Positions 1 to 8,816 are shown, counted from the first letter of the stretch. The stretch: DNA of 17,279 bases from an uncultured Clostridia bacterium (GCA_937896665.1 CALBNS010000005.1:1-17279); one strand, 5' to 3'. Made by a program: numbers and translations. The notes: generated from the letters alone by a model not told the origin.

Positions 1-55
1 CGTCGTTAAAAACGGCGCTTTAATTTTAAACTAGGGCGTCAGATTTGACGCTTAC
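1..55 (+). mobile_element. Right end of an IS66-family insertion sequence
   Basis: Read on the minus strand from position 55, the DNA begins GTAAGCGTC, which fits the GTAA-type terminal repeat of IS66-family elements. All three forward frames have stop codons before position 36, so no gene runs in from the left. Bases 1-17 form a small stem (CGTCG with CGGCG) followed by CTTTAATTTT, a possible weak terminator for a transposase outside the window. GCGTCA (36-41) and TGACGC (46-51) form a perfect inverted repeat inside the end. The ABC coding sequence is recognisable only from about 56, so bases 56-63 (GTTACTAG) would be one copy of the 8-bp target duplication that IS66 elements make. The other junction lies outside the window. 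The family call rests on recognised end sequence and context only. Confidence 0.6.
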
Positions 56-665
56 GTTACTAGAGCCGACAGAAGGAGAAATTTTTTTTGAGGGAAACAA
101 TATTCGAAAAATGCGGCAGGAGTTTCTAAAAGTTTTGGGATATATGCCGCAGCATTCCTGTCTTTATCCGGAGTTCAAAACATTGGAATACTTGTACTAT
201 GTAGGCTCGTTAAAGGGAATGAGGCGGGAACAGGTTTGCAGATCTGCGGAAAAACTGCTTCGTCAGACAGGGCTTTGGGAAGTAAAAGACCAAAAAATCA
301 AGACACTTTCCGGGGGTATGCAGCAAAGGCTGATGTTTGCACAGGCACTTTTGGATAGCCCGCGGGTTGTAATTTTGGATGAACCGACTGCCGGACTAGA
401 TCCCAAAAGAAGGATTGAGATGAGAAATCTGATTTCTGAAACCGCAAAAGATAAAATCGTCCTGATAGCAACTCATGTAGTCAGCGATGTGGAGACAATC
501 GCAGATAGGATTCTCCTTTTAAAACAGGGAAAACTGGCATCGACGGATTCAGTAGAGGGGCTTAGAACATGGCTCTATGAAACATATCCGTTGGAAGAAG
601 ATACCAAAATCTCCGATCTGGAAAGAGTATATTTGCATTATTTTGGAGAGGAAGAAGATGCATGA
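56..665 (+). pseudogene. ABC transporter ATP-binding protein, 5' truncated by IS insertion
   Basis: This is the C-terminal three quarters of an ABC ATPase. An open frame from a TTG at 45 gives 206 residues. In that numbering one sees LLEPTEGEI (strand after Walker A), Q36 of the Q-loop (YMPQ), the signature LSGGM at 88-92, Walker B with D-loop VVILDEPTAGLD at 108-119 and the H-loop H144. The Walker A P-loop and about 40 N-terminal residues are absent, because the upstream DNA is an IS66-like end with stops in all frames. The fragment should not bind ATP normally. The stop overlaps the next gene by ATGA (662-665), so the ATPase, permease and lipoprotein formed one translationally coupled operon. 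Its substrate is unknown; the layout resembles drug, peptide or bacteriocin ABC-2 exporters. Confidence 0.85.
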
Positions 666-2790
666 TAAGATTGATATGGTATGAGTGGAAAAAATTGTGG
701 AAGAATGCGTCTGTCCTAAAAGTTTTTTCTTTTTTCTGTTGCTTTCAAGTGTGGTTTTTTGGGGGACGTTAAAAGAAAGCAAAGAGTGGAATGCAAAGTA
801 TCTGGAAATCCACGCCAGGATTGACAACCTAGAGGTGCAGGAACGTGAGAAGTGGCTCAGTGATGCACAGAAAGATGAAATGGATTGGGAGAATCAAAAG
901 GCATTATCGTATATTAATGAAGAGTCGGCTGCACTTGCCAACTATGACACATACCGGGAATCCATTCAAACACAGTATGAAAAGAGCCAGGGAATCTCTA
1001 TTTTTTCTGATTCAAATGACAATTACATGAAGAAAATTGCGGACACCTATATGGATTTGCAGGTAGAAGCCCCAATGAAGCTGCAACCTTACATGGGCAT
1101 TCAAAAATTTTTGGATTTCTATGCGGGAGATCTGATTGGGGTTGTGTTTTTAATTTATCTGGTGTGTGTTGTGTATTTGCAGGAAGAAAAATCTGGAAAG
1201 ACTCCATTTGCACTCACGATGGTGAAAGGAAAGAAGCAGTTGTTTTTTGCGAAACTTCTGACAATCTGCGGAGGTTTTACCATATACACAGCTTTGATAT
1301 TTTTCATTAATCTATTTTTGGAAATCACCATATTTGGCCGTATCTCTTTTGATGCAGCGGTACAGAGCATCCCCAGTTTGTATGCAGTGCCATACGCATG
1401 GACAATCGGCCGATATTTGGGAGTACTTTTGCTGGTGAAAATAATTGCGATAGCAATGCTTTCGGTAATAGCGGCAGCTCTTGCAAAATATTCAGGTTCA
1501 GAATCCTTTACCATTATTGGAATTATCGGGATTATTGGATTCGGCATATGGGCTAATGATGCTTTTACAGGAAATAGTCTGGCAGGCGGATTACGTTTGT
1601 GGAATATCTGGGCAATTTTGCGGGGGAATCCAATTATCCGTACATATGAAGTAATAAAGGTCGGCGATTTCCTGATTGAGGCAGTCTGGGGTGTTATCGT
1701 GCTTGCAGTCCTGATTGTTACATTGGGAGTATTTACAGGGAATTCAAAATACAGGGAAAGAAAGCAAAGAAAACGCAGACACACGGAAAAGAAATTTGTG
1801 CCGCATACGATGTTTTATTATGAAATGAAAAAACTGTGGATATATCAGGGTGCTGTCTGGTTGTTTCTGGTTTGTGTCCTGCTGCAGGGAATAACGGTTT
1901 TGCAGCATCGGGATTATATCGGTACAGATGAATATTATTATCAGTCCTATATTGATCGGTTTGGTGAAGGGATCACAGATGAGACAGAGGGACTTATTTC
2001 GAAGGAGGAAGAACGGCTACAGGAAATAGAAGAGAAGCTGGCAGTGGAAACGGATGCCTTAGTTATGGATTCCCTGGTACGTCAGTTAGAGTGTCGTGGT
2101 GGATTAGAAAAGTACAAAGGGAGAGTTTGCGGGTTGCAGGAAGAGGCAAAAGAAGAGATTTTATTAAAAGATGCGCAATATGACTTATTATTTGATTTTA
2201 CAGAAGTATCCAGGATAATGGTAATCCTTCTTTGCGTTTCACTCGCATTTTTAATTCCTCCCGCATTTCAAAAGGAGAAGGAAACGCGGATGGAAATTTT
2301 GCAAAGAACGTCTTTCCGTGGGGGCAAAGAATTATGGAACGCAAAGATTGCGTCAATTCTCATTTATGTGGTGTTTCTCGTTCTAATATTTACAGGATTA
2401 GTGTTCCTGCATTCAACGAAGAGTTATGCATTAAATCTAACAGCTCCTGTAAACTGTCTGGAACAATATTGGAAAAGCAGTTTGGAATGTTCTGTGATCC
2501 TGTTTTATCTGGCAGGGGTTTTGATTCAAGCCGTGATGGCAGCGGCTGTCGCAATTCTCCTGTCTGCATGTGCAAAGTGCGTGAAAAATCAATATGTACT
2601 GACGGGAATGATTTTAGGAGGAAGCATCATTCCAACGTTATTATCGGCAGAACTTCCGCAAAAGTGGCTGCGTCTGGTCCATCATAGTTTTTTTGTATTT
2701 ACCTCTGAGAACAGTATTTTTCAGATTGGAATTTGGATTGCGGCGGTTTTAGGTGCAATCGTTGTTATGAGAAAGGAGAGCAGAGTATGA
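662..2790 (+). pseudogene. ABC-2 type permease, frameshifted near the N-terminus
   Basis: The natural start is the ATG at 662, overlapping the ATPase stop. It encodes MIRLIWYEWKKLW, a typical ABC-2 permease start with a basic amphipathic helix before the first membrane segment. That frame stops after about 36 codons. The rest of the protein lies in the frame one base back, and continuity is perfect if the ribosome shifts -1 at T_TTT_TTC (730-736) or if one T is missing from the run: SVLKVFSFF then LLLSSVVFWG. The joined product would be about 709 residues. It has two halves, each with hydrophobic segments separated by long charged, partly coiled-coil extracytoplasmic loops (about 35-130 and 420-500). 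An alternative GTG at 685 opens the long frame but lacks the family N-terminus. The neighbouring ATPase is broken, which favours decay, but sequencing error or programmed slippage is possible. Confidence 0.75.
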
Positions 2791-3935
2791 AAAAAGGAGT
2801 GTTAATATTGTTCCTTGTCGGTATAATGCTGATTGGGTGCAGTAAGGGGCAGGAAACAGGGGAAACCGGCAATTTCCGAAGTGATGAGAAATATCTTTAT
2901 TTAAGCAATATTGTGGCAGCAGATGATGGTGCCTACTTCATCGACAGGAAAGCAGGATATGATGTTTTGAAGTATGTGGACAAGGAATCGGGAAGAGCGG
3001 CTGTCCTGTGTCAAAATGTCAACTGCAGGCATGATTCTGATGAATGCCAGGCGGTCATAGAAGAACCAGCCATGATTTGTTGCATTGTTTATGCAGATGG
3101 ATATTTATATTCTCTTGAAAATTCACCCCAAATGAAAATGGATGATGAGGGAAAACAGCCGATCTATCTGTACCGCAGAAATAAAGATGGTACCGGAAAA
3201 ACATTACTGCATGAGTTTTGGGAGGGCATTAACCTTCCGAATGGCGGTGGGATTTATCGGGGAAAATTTATTATCTCCATCCAGGCAGTTGTGAATTATG
3301 AGGATGGAACGGGAACAACGGGTGGTGCTACATCTTTGATTTTATATGACATGAAAACAAAAGAAGAAACGAAAATTGTAGACGGATATGAATCTCCGAA
3401 TCAGTTTTCACAGGCGTGTGGGGGGATTGACGATGCAATTTATTACTATGAATCGCCGTTTTCACTGAATGGTACCAACGGTACGGATGTGGACACGGAG
3501 CAATATGTGTTCCGAAAATATGATTTTGAAACTGAAACGGTCAGTGAGCTTTGGAGGGGAAAAGAGAGTGATGTTCAGTTAATTAAAAACGATGAGATGT
3601 ACTTCAAGGCAGATGGAGAACAAAAGATAGAATTGCATCATTTCGATACGGATGAGCGGGAAACAGTTTTTGAGTGGAAAGAGGATGTGGACGATGCTTA
3701 TATCGGAGAAGGATATATCCGGTTTGTAAGAGAAACAGAGCAGGACGGGGGAATCGTAAAAAGTTACAAATGGTATGACCTGGAAAGCGGAAAATTCCTG
3801 TTTGATGAGTACCTGCCGGACAGGACAATCAGAGTGAGAAAATTGGAGGGAATCGGTTACTGGATTGAAACGGAGTCGGAATGGTATCTTTACAGGCCCG
3901 AAACGGATACCAGAATAGATATAGAAGAATTATAA
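2787..3935 (+). CDS. Lipoprotein, probably beta-propeller, partner of the ABC genes
   Basis: The ATG at 2787 overlaps the permease stop as ATGA and has AAAGGAG eight bases upstream; an earlier in-frame start at 2733 lies inside the permease gene and lacks a signal peptide. The 382-residue product begins with MKKGVLILFLVG and a lipobox LIGC, so it is probably lipidated on Cys18 and held on the outer face of the membrane. Repeated strands such as YLYLSN, GYLYSLEN and AIYYYE, with D-G turns, suggest a beta-propeller. A cluster C75, C80, H82, C87 (within NCRHDSDEC) could form a disulfide or metal knuckle. I have seen similar proteins next to ABC genes in Lachnospiraceae, but their function is not established. 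It seems intact although both upstream operon genes are damaged. Confidence 0.75.
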   Translation: MKKGVLILFLVGIMLIGCSKGQETGETGNFRSDEKYLYLSNIVAADDGAYFIDRKAGYDVLKYVDKESGRAAVLCQNVNCRHDSDECQAVIEEPAMICCIVYADGYLYSLENSPQMKMDDEGKQPIYLYRRNKDGTGKTLLHEFWEGINLPNGGGIYRGKFIISIQAVVNYEDGTGTTGGATSLILYDMKTKEETKIVDGYESPNQFSQACGGIDDAIYYYESPFSLNGTNGTDVDTEQYVFRKYDFETETVSELWRGKESDVQLIKNDEMYFKADGEQKIELHHFDTDERETVFEWKEDVDDAYIGEGYIRFVRETEQDGGIVKSYKWYDLESGKFLFDEYLPDRTIRVRKLEGIGYWIETESEWYLYRPETDTRIDIEEL

Positions 3936-3947
3936 TGAGAAACACAT

Positions 3948-3981
3948 ATACGTGCAGCATAAAGCCTTATGCTGCACGTAT
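3948..3981. terminator. Bidirectional hairpin between convergent genes
   Basis: A perfect 15-bp stem (ATACGTGCAGCATAA and its complement) closes a four-base AGCC loop. It lies 13 bp after the lipoprotein stop and 19 bp from the stop of the convergent map gene. Neither side has a long T tract, so efficiency is uncertain, but position and stem make a shared terminator the simplest reading. Confidence 0.65.
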
Positions 3982-4000
3982 GTCAATAAGCTCTATTGTT

Positions 4001-4867
4001 TTATTTTGTCAGCACCTCAACTCCGGTGTCCGTAACCAGCACCATGTATTCAATCTGTGCAGACAGTCCGTCGTCCTCGGTATAAACAGTCCAGCCGTTA
4101 TCTTCGTCTATAAAAAAGTCAGGACTGCCTTCATTGATCATTGGCTCAATGGTGAACATCATTCCCGGAACCAGTACCATCTCAGTACCCTTTGGAGCTA
4201 CATAACAAACATAAGGTTCCTCATGGAACTCGAGACCAATTCCATGGCCGCCGATATCTTCCACAACAGAGTAACCATTTGCCTGAGCGTGGGAATTGAT
4301 TGCGTCTGCAATGTCACCCAGATGTCCCCAAGGTTTCGCAGCCGCCAGACCAAGCTTTACACATTCTTCCGTAACCCGTAAAATCTTTTCTGCACGTTCA
4401 GAAATCTTTCCGATTGCAAACATACGGGATGCGTCGGAATAATAGCCGTTCAGAATAGTAGATACATCGACGTTGATGATATCGCCCTCCTGTAAAATAA
4501 TATGTTCATCCGGGATGCCGTGGCAGACTTCATTATTAATTGAAGTACACACGCTTTTTGGGAAACCTTCATAGCCCAGTGGGGCCGGAATGCCGCCGTG
4601 TTCTGTTGTGTAATCATATACCAGCTTATCAATTTCGGCAGTGCTCATTCCCGCACGGATGTGTTTGGCAACGTGGTCTAAGACCGCTGTGTTCAGCTCG
4701 GCACTCTTTTTGATCTCTTCAATCTGTGCACATGTCTTCAGAAGGCTGCGGTCCGGTACAATATGACCCTCTGCTTCCAGAATCGCAAGACGTTCCTCAA
4801 TCGGCAGGTGGCATTTTTTATATTTTTTTCCACTTCCGCACCAGCATGGTGCATTTCTGTCCATCAT
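4001..4867 (-). CDS. map: Type I methionine aminopeptidase with N-terminal SEC-C motif
   Basis: The enzyme removes the initiator methionine from new proteins in the cytoplasm. In the 288-residue form, the N-terminus carries a SEC-C zinc-binding motif (CWCGSGKKYKKCH, residues 8-20), also found on SecA, which may help ribosome docking. The pita-bread metallopeptidase fold follows, with metal ligands D134, D145, H208, E241 and E273 and substrate histidines H116 and H215, all present. I chose the ATG at 4867 because GAGG lies nine bases upstream; in-frame ATGs at 4882, 4873 and 4864 are alternatives and change only a few residues. The gene is transcribed alone, convergent to the lipoprotein and divergent from pfkA. 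TATACT on the minus strand (4922-4917) is a possible -10 element. The gene is intact and the identification is firm. Confidence 0.95.
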   Translation of the reverse strand: MMDRNAPCWCGSGKKYKKCHLPIEERLAILEAEGHIVPDRSLLKTCAQIEEIKKSAELNTAVLDHVAKHIRAGMSTAEIDKLVYDYTTEHGGIPAPLGYEGFPKSVCTSINNEVCHGIPDEHIILQEGDIINVDVSTILNGYYSDASRMFAIGKISERAEKILRVTEECVKLGLAAAKPWGHLGDIADAINSHAQANGYSVVEDIGGHGIGLEFHEEPYVCYVAPKGTEMVLVPGMMFTIEPMINEGSPDFFIDEDNGWTVYTEDDGLSAQIEYMVLVTDTGVEVLTK

Positions 4868-4935
4868 TTTCATATTCCTCATGCTCTTTCACTTCCACTA
4901 ATTTTTCTCTCCATATAGTATAACGCATTTTTCTG

Positions 4936-4964
4936 TTGTTAGCACTAAAAAAATAGGATATAAT
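4936..4964 (+). promoter_or_regulatory. Sigma-A type promoter of pfkA
   Basis: TTGTTA (4936-4941) and a perfect TATAAT (4959-4964) are separated by 17 bp. The start codon at 5017 leaves a 5' leader of about 45 bases. Confidence 0.75.
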
Positions 4965-5016
4965 GTACGTAAAGGACAAAAATGGGAATAATTATAAAAT
5001 GAAAGGACGTGTAATT

Positions 5017-6093
5017 ATGTTGAGAATCGGTATGCTGACAAGCGGCGGCGACTGCCAGGCGCTGAATGCGGCAATGCGTGGTGTGGTAAAAGGAATTACT
5101 TCAAAAGACAGAGAAGTAGAGATTTATGGCTTCAAAGATGGGTACAAGGGATTGATTTATTCTCGATTTGATATGTTGACATCAAGAGATTTTTCGGGAA
5201 TCCTGACAGTCGGCGGAACTATTCTTGGAACTTCAAGACAGCCATTTAAATTGATGCGTGAACCAGATAAGAATGGTCTGGACAAAGTAGAAGCTATGAA
5301 GCACACATATCATAAGCTGAATTTAGACTGTCTGGTTATATTGGGCGGTAATGGAACACATAAGACAGCGAATCTATTGCGAGAAGAAGGATTGAATGTA
5401 ATTACACTTCCAAAGACAATTGATAATGACCTTTGGGGAACAGACATGACATTTGGATTTCAGAGTGCGGTTGATATTGCAACGAATACGATTGACTATA
5501 TCCATACCACAGCTTCTTCACACAGCCGTGTATTCGTAGTTGAAGTTATGGGACATAAAGTAGGTTGGGTAACACTCCATGCAGGTATAGCAGGCGGAGC
5601 AGACATTATCCTTCTTCCGGAGATTCCATATGATGTAGATGTTATTTCGAATGCGATTAAAAACAGAATGAATGCAGGAAAACACTTTACAATCATTGCA
5701 GTAGCAGAAGGTGCAATTTCAAAACAGGATGCAAAGCTTTCTAAGAAAGAATACAAGCAGAAAACAGAAAAGAGAAAAACACCATCGATTGCATATGAAC
5801 TTGCAAAAGAGATTCAGGAGAAGACAGAACAGGAAGTTCGTGTCACAGTTCCGGGGCATATGCAGCGAGGCGGAACACCTTGTCCATACGATAGAGTACT
5901 TTCGACCCGACTTGGTGCAGCTGCAGCAGATTTGATCCTGAATAAAGAATACGGATATATGGTAGGTATTAAGAATGGTGAAACTGTGAAGGTTCCGTTA
6001 GAAGAAGTTGCTGGAAAACTTAAGATGGTAGATCCGGAATCTAAGATTATCAAAGAAGCGAAGCTGACAGGAATCAGTTTCGGTGTTAAATAA
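5017..6093 (+). CDS. pfkA: 6-phosphofructokinase
   Basis: The product phosphorylates fructose 6-phosphate to the 1,6-bisphosphate in cytoplasmic glycolysis. The 358-residue protein has the family motifs in order: TSGGDCQALNAAMRG (8-22), GGNGT (110-114), PKTIDNDLWGTD (132-143) with catalytic base D136, and the substrate loop around VEVMGHKVGW (175-184). E. coli PfkA Gly104 and Gly124 correspond here to G113 and K133. Gly at the first site is typical of ATP users, while Lys at the second is typical of pyrophosphate users, so the phosphoryl donor cannot be fixed from sequence. The ATG at 5017 has AAAGGA nine bases upstream; an in-frame ATG at 4963 overlaps the promoter -10 and cannot be the start. 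The gene has its own promoter and a weak terminator before dnaX. Confidence 0.93.
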   Translation: MLRIGMLTSGGDCQALNAAMRGVVKGITSKDREVEIYGFKDGYKGLIYSRFDMLTSRDFSGILTVGGTILGTSRQPFKLMREPDKNGLDKVEAMKHTYHKLNLDCLVILGGNGTHKTANLLREEGLNVITLPKTIDNDLWGTDMTFGFQSAVDIATNTIDYIHTTASSHSRVFVVEVMGHKVGWVTLHAGIAGGADIILLPEIPYDVDVISNAIKNRMNAGKHFTIIAVAEGAISKQDAKLSKKEYKQKTEKRKTPSIAYELAKEIQEKTEQEVRVTVPGHMQRGGTPCPYDRVLSTRLGAAAADLILNKEYGYMVGIKNGETVKVPLEEVAGKLKMVDPESKIIKEAKLTGISFGVK

Positions 6094-6121
6094 AAGTTTA
6101 TTAAATTAACAATATCAGACG

Positions 6122-6146
6122 AAGGCCGTCTTTTAAAGGCGGCTTT
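6122..6146 (+). terminator. Probable weak terminator or attenuator after pfkA
   Basis: AAGGCCGTC (6122-6130) pairs with GGCGGCTTT (6138-6146), with G-U wobbles and a seven-base loop. Only a short T run follows, so read-through into dnaX is likely. A competing stem AGACG/CGTCT (6117-6131) overlaps its 5' arm. Confidence 0.45.
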
Positions 6147-6184
6147 GTCATGCGAAAACATGAAACGAGAAAGGCAGTGAAAGT

Positions 6185-7744
6185 ATGTCATATACGGCTT
6201 TATATAGAAAGTTCCGTCCGGGAGAGTTTGAAGAAGTAAAAGGACAGGACCACATCACAACAACATTGAAAAACCAAATAAAGGCAGAACGTATTGGACA
6301 TGCTTATCTTTTCTGCGGTACAAGGGGGACCGGAAAGACGACGATTGCAAAAATCTTTGCAAAAGCCGTAAATTGTGAACATCCGGTAGATGGAAGTCCA
6401 TGTGGAACCTGTAAGATGTGTCAGGCCATTGCATCCGGCACATCTATGAATGTGATTGAGATTGATGCCGCATCGAATAATGGTGTGGATAATATTCGTG
6501 AAATCCGTGACGAAGTGGCGTATCGTCCGACGGAAGGGAAATATAAAGTTTATATTATAGATGAAGTGCATATGCTTTCTATTGGAGCATTTAATGCGCT
6601 GTTAAAGACATTGGAAGAGCCGCCGGAATATGTTATTTTTATTTTGGCAACAACAGAGGCACACAAGATACCGATCACGATTCTTTCCAGATGTCAAAGA
6701 TATGATTTTAAGAGAATTACGATTGATACCATTGCTGGAAGGCTTACGGATCTAATGGAAAAAGAGCAGGTTGAAGTAGAAGAAAAAGCAATCCGCTACA
6801 TTGCCAAAGCAGCAGACGGCTCGATGAGGGATGCACTTAGTCTTTTGGACCAGTGTATTGCATTTTATCTTGGACAGAAGCTGACGTATGAACATGTTCT
6901 AGAGGTGCTTGGCGCTGTCGATACGGAAGTGTTCAGTAAGCTCCTGAGAGAGCTTCTGCAAAGGGATGTATCGAAAGTTCTGAAAAGTTTAGATGAACTG
7001 ATTATGCAGGGGAGAGAACTGACACAGCTTGCAGCAGATTTTACATGGTATTTAAGAAACTTGCTTCTGATAAAAAGTTCTGATAATATGGAAGATGTGC
7101 TTGATGTATCAGCAGAGAATCTTATGCAGTTAAAAGAAGAGGCACAGATGATTGAAAATGATACATTGATTCGTTACATCCGTATCTTTTCAGAATTGTC
7201 GAACCAGCTAAAGTACGCGACGCAGAAGAGAGTCATGCTGGAGGTTGCCATGATTAAGCTGTGTAAGCCGGCAATGGAAGTGAATCAGGACAGTCTTCTG
7301 GAGCGTATCCGCGCATTGGAGGAGCAGGTTGAAAAGGGAATCTCAGTTCCTGCAAAGGAAGTTGTATATGTGAATCACAGCGAACCTAAAGCGGAGGCTC
7401 TAAGACCGGTTCTGCCAAAGGCTATTCACGAAGATGTGAAGATGGTGGCAAAGAACTTCAAGGCGATTGCAAATCAGACGGCAGGACTGCTTCGCAGTTA
7501 TCTGAAGCAGGCGAAACTGAGTGTAGGGAACCAGGATCAGCTTCTGGTAGTACTGCCGGATGAGATGAGCGCGGCAGTAGTCGGAACGGAGGAACACAAA
7601 AAAGAGATCGAACAGATTATTGAAGAGAAAATCGGCAAGACAGTCATCATTGAGGTGCGTCATGTGGAAGAAGGACGTAAATTTGAGGATAGTTTTGTAG
7701 ATATAGAAAAAGTAATCAACATGGATATTACAGTGGAAGAATAG
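6185..7744 (+). CDS. dnaX: DNA polymerase III subunit gamma/tau
   Basis: This is the ATPase of the clamp loader, which loads the sliding clamp and links polymerase to helicase at the fork. The 519-residue protein has Walker A GTRGTGKT (45-52), four zinc cysteines (C64, C73, C76, C79), Walker B IIDEVH (124-129), sensor 1 ATTE (155-158) and the SRC arginine-finger motif (168-170). The clamp-loader collar follows at about 240-360, and then a variable charged tau tail. I see no convincing internal frameshift signal for a short gamma form. The ATG at 6185 is preceded by AAAGG ten bases upstream. Its stop TAG overlaps the ribosome site of ybaB, and the dnaX-ybaB-recR order is classic in Firmicutes. 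Intact and typical in length. Confidence 0.96.
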   Translation: MSYTALYRKFRPGEFEEVKGQDHITTTLKNQIKAERIGHAYLFCGTRGTGKTTIAKIFAKAVNCEHPVDGSPCGTCKMCQAIASGTSMNVIEIDAASNNGVDNIREIRDEVAYRPTEGKYKVYIIDEVHMLSIGAFNALLKTLEEPPEYVIFILATTEAHKIPITILSRCQRYDFKRITIDTIAGRLTDLMEKEQVEVEEKAIRYIAKAADGSMRDALSLLDQCIAFYLGQKLTYEHVLEVLGAVDTEVFSKLLRELLQRDVSKVLKSLDELIMQGRELTQLAADFTWYLRNLLLIKSSDNMEDVLDVSAENLMQLKEEAQMIENDTLIRYIRIFSELSNQLKYATQKRVMLEVAMIKLCKPAMEVNQDSLLERIRALEEQVEKGISVPAKEVVYVNHSEPKAEALRPVLPKAIHEDVKMVAKNFKAIANQTAGLLRSYLKQAKLSVGNQDQLLVVLPDEMSAAVVGTEEHKKEIEQIIEEKIGKTVIIEVRHVEEGRKFEDSFVDIEKVINMDITVEE

Positions 7745-7757
7745 GAGGACATAACCC

Positions 7758-8105
7758 ATGGCAAAACGTGGAGGATTTCCAGGCGGAGGAATGCCTGGCA
7801 ATATGGCAAATTTAATGAAACAGGCTCAGAAGATGCAGCGTCAGATGGAAGAGCAGGCAAAAGAGATGGAGGCAAAGGAGTTTACTGCAACAGCAGGCGG
7901 CGGTGCAGTAGAGGTAGTTGTTTCCGGTAAAAGAGAAGTGATAAAGGTAAAACTACAGGAAGAAGTTGTAGATCCAGATGATATTGAAATGTTAGAGGAT
8001 TTAATTATGGCTGCAACCAACGAAGCACTTCGTAAAGTAGATGAAGCTTCTTCTTCTGCAATGTCAAAGCTGACAGGCGGATTTGGCGCGGGTATGCCGT
8101 TTTAA
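7758..8105 (+). CDS. ybaB: YbaB/EbfC family nucleoid-associated protein
   Basis: A small DNA-binding protein of 115 residues, encoded between dnaX and recR as in most Firmicutes. After a Gly-rich start, MANLMKQAQKMQRQMEEQAKEM (16-37) forms the long helix. EFTATAGGGAVEVVVSGK (41-58) is the conserved sheet, and a dimerising helix and a Gly-rich tail follow. Family members bind DNA as dimers and are thought to shape the nucleoid and affect recombination or gene expression; the exact role is unsettled. AGGAGG nine bases upstream of ATG 7758 overlaps the dnaX stop, suggesting coupled translation. Intact. Confidence 0.95.
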   Translation: MAKRGGFPGGGMPGNMANLMKQAQKMQRQMEEQAKEMEAKEFTATAGGGAVEVVVSGKREVIKVKLQEEVVDPDDIEMLEDLIMAATNEALRKVDEASSSAMSKLTGGFGAGMPF

Positions 8106-8154
8106 AGATGGCGTGCACAAAGAAGCAGCGTTTAGAGTAGGAGTGTAAAAACAG

Positions 8155-8751
8155 ATGGATTATTATAGCAGTCAGATTACCAAACTGATTGAAGAATTGT
8201 CGAGACTTCCGGGAATTGGAACAAAATCGGCACAGCGGCTGGCTTTTCATATTATCAATATGCCGAAAGAGCAGGTGGAACAGTTCGCAAAGGCGATGAC
8301 AGATGCGAGAAATAATGTGCGTTATTGCAAACAGTGCCACACGTTAACAGATCAAGAGCTCTGTCCAATCTGCAGCAATCATAAACGTAACCAGAAAGTG
8401 ATTATGGTGGTTGAGACAACGAGGGATTTGGCGGCATATGAAAAGACGGGAAAATACGAGGGAGTTTACCATGTGTTGCACGGAGCGATTTCACCGATGT
8501 TAGGGATAGGTCCTTCAGATATACGGTTAAAAGAATTGATGGAAAGACTTCAAGGCGATGTAGATGAAGTGATTATTGCAACGAATTCAAGTCTGGAAGG
8601 CGAGACGACTGCAATGTATATTAGTAAACTGATCAAACCGACCGGCATCAAGGTAACCAGAATTGCGAGCGGTGTGCCGGTCGGCGGTGATCTGGAATGC
8701 ATTGACGAGGTAACTCTTTTACGTGCATTGGAAGGAAGAACACAGTTATAG
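8155..8751 (+). CDS. recR: Recombination mediator protein RecR
   Basis: RecR works with RecO (and RecF) to load RecA on SSB-coated single-stranded gaps during DNA repair. The 198-residue protein shows the N-terminal helix-hairpin-helix (LSRLPGIGTKSAQRLAFHI, 15-33), a C4 zinc finger with C58, C61, C70 and C73, and a Toprim domain from about 82 to 175 (VVETTRDL with E87; VLHGAISPMLGIGP). Usual length and all motifs are present. The ATG at 8155 has GGAG 12 bases upstream, slightly far; no better start exists. It lies 49 bp after ybaB without an intervening terminator, so it is the last gene of the dnaX operon. I see no clear terminator behind it. Confidence 0.96.
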   Translation: MDYYSSQITKLIEELSRLPGIGTKSAQRLAFHIINMPKEQVEQFAKAMTDARNNVRYCKQCHTLTDQELCPICSNHKRNQKVIMVVETTRDLAAYEKTGKYEGVYHVLHGAISPMLGIGPSDIRLKELMERLQGDVDEVIIATNSSLEGETTAMYISKLIKPTGIKVTRIASGVPVGGDLECIDEVTLLRALEGRTQL

Positions 8752-8816
8752 ACACGATTAACTGCTGTTTTTTGTCACAACCTGAAGGAATTTGGTGCAT
8801 AAACTCGAAAATTTGC

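Noticed and set aside
36..51. GCGTCA/TGACGC hairpin as a fold-back assembly artefact at a contig end
   Set aside because: The inverted match does not extend beyond six bases on either side, and an IS66-type terminus explains the sequence better.
685..760. GTG at 685 as the true start of the permease
   Set aside because: It yields an atypical, Cys-containing N-terminus, has no ribosome site, and ignores the ATGA-coupled ATG at 662 whose product has the family-like start.
6094..6184. Signal recognition particle RNA gene before dnaX, as in many Firmicutes
   Set aside because: The gap is only 91 bp, and it shows a terminator-like stem but no SRP RNA GGAA/GCAA helix pattern.
7592..7608. CAAAAAAG in dnaX as a programmed frameshift site for a gamma subunit
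   Set aside because: The frame is C_AAA_AAA_G, a poor -1 heptamer, and it lies near the end of the gene, too late for a gamma-type product.
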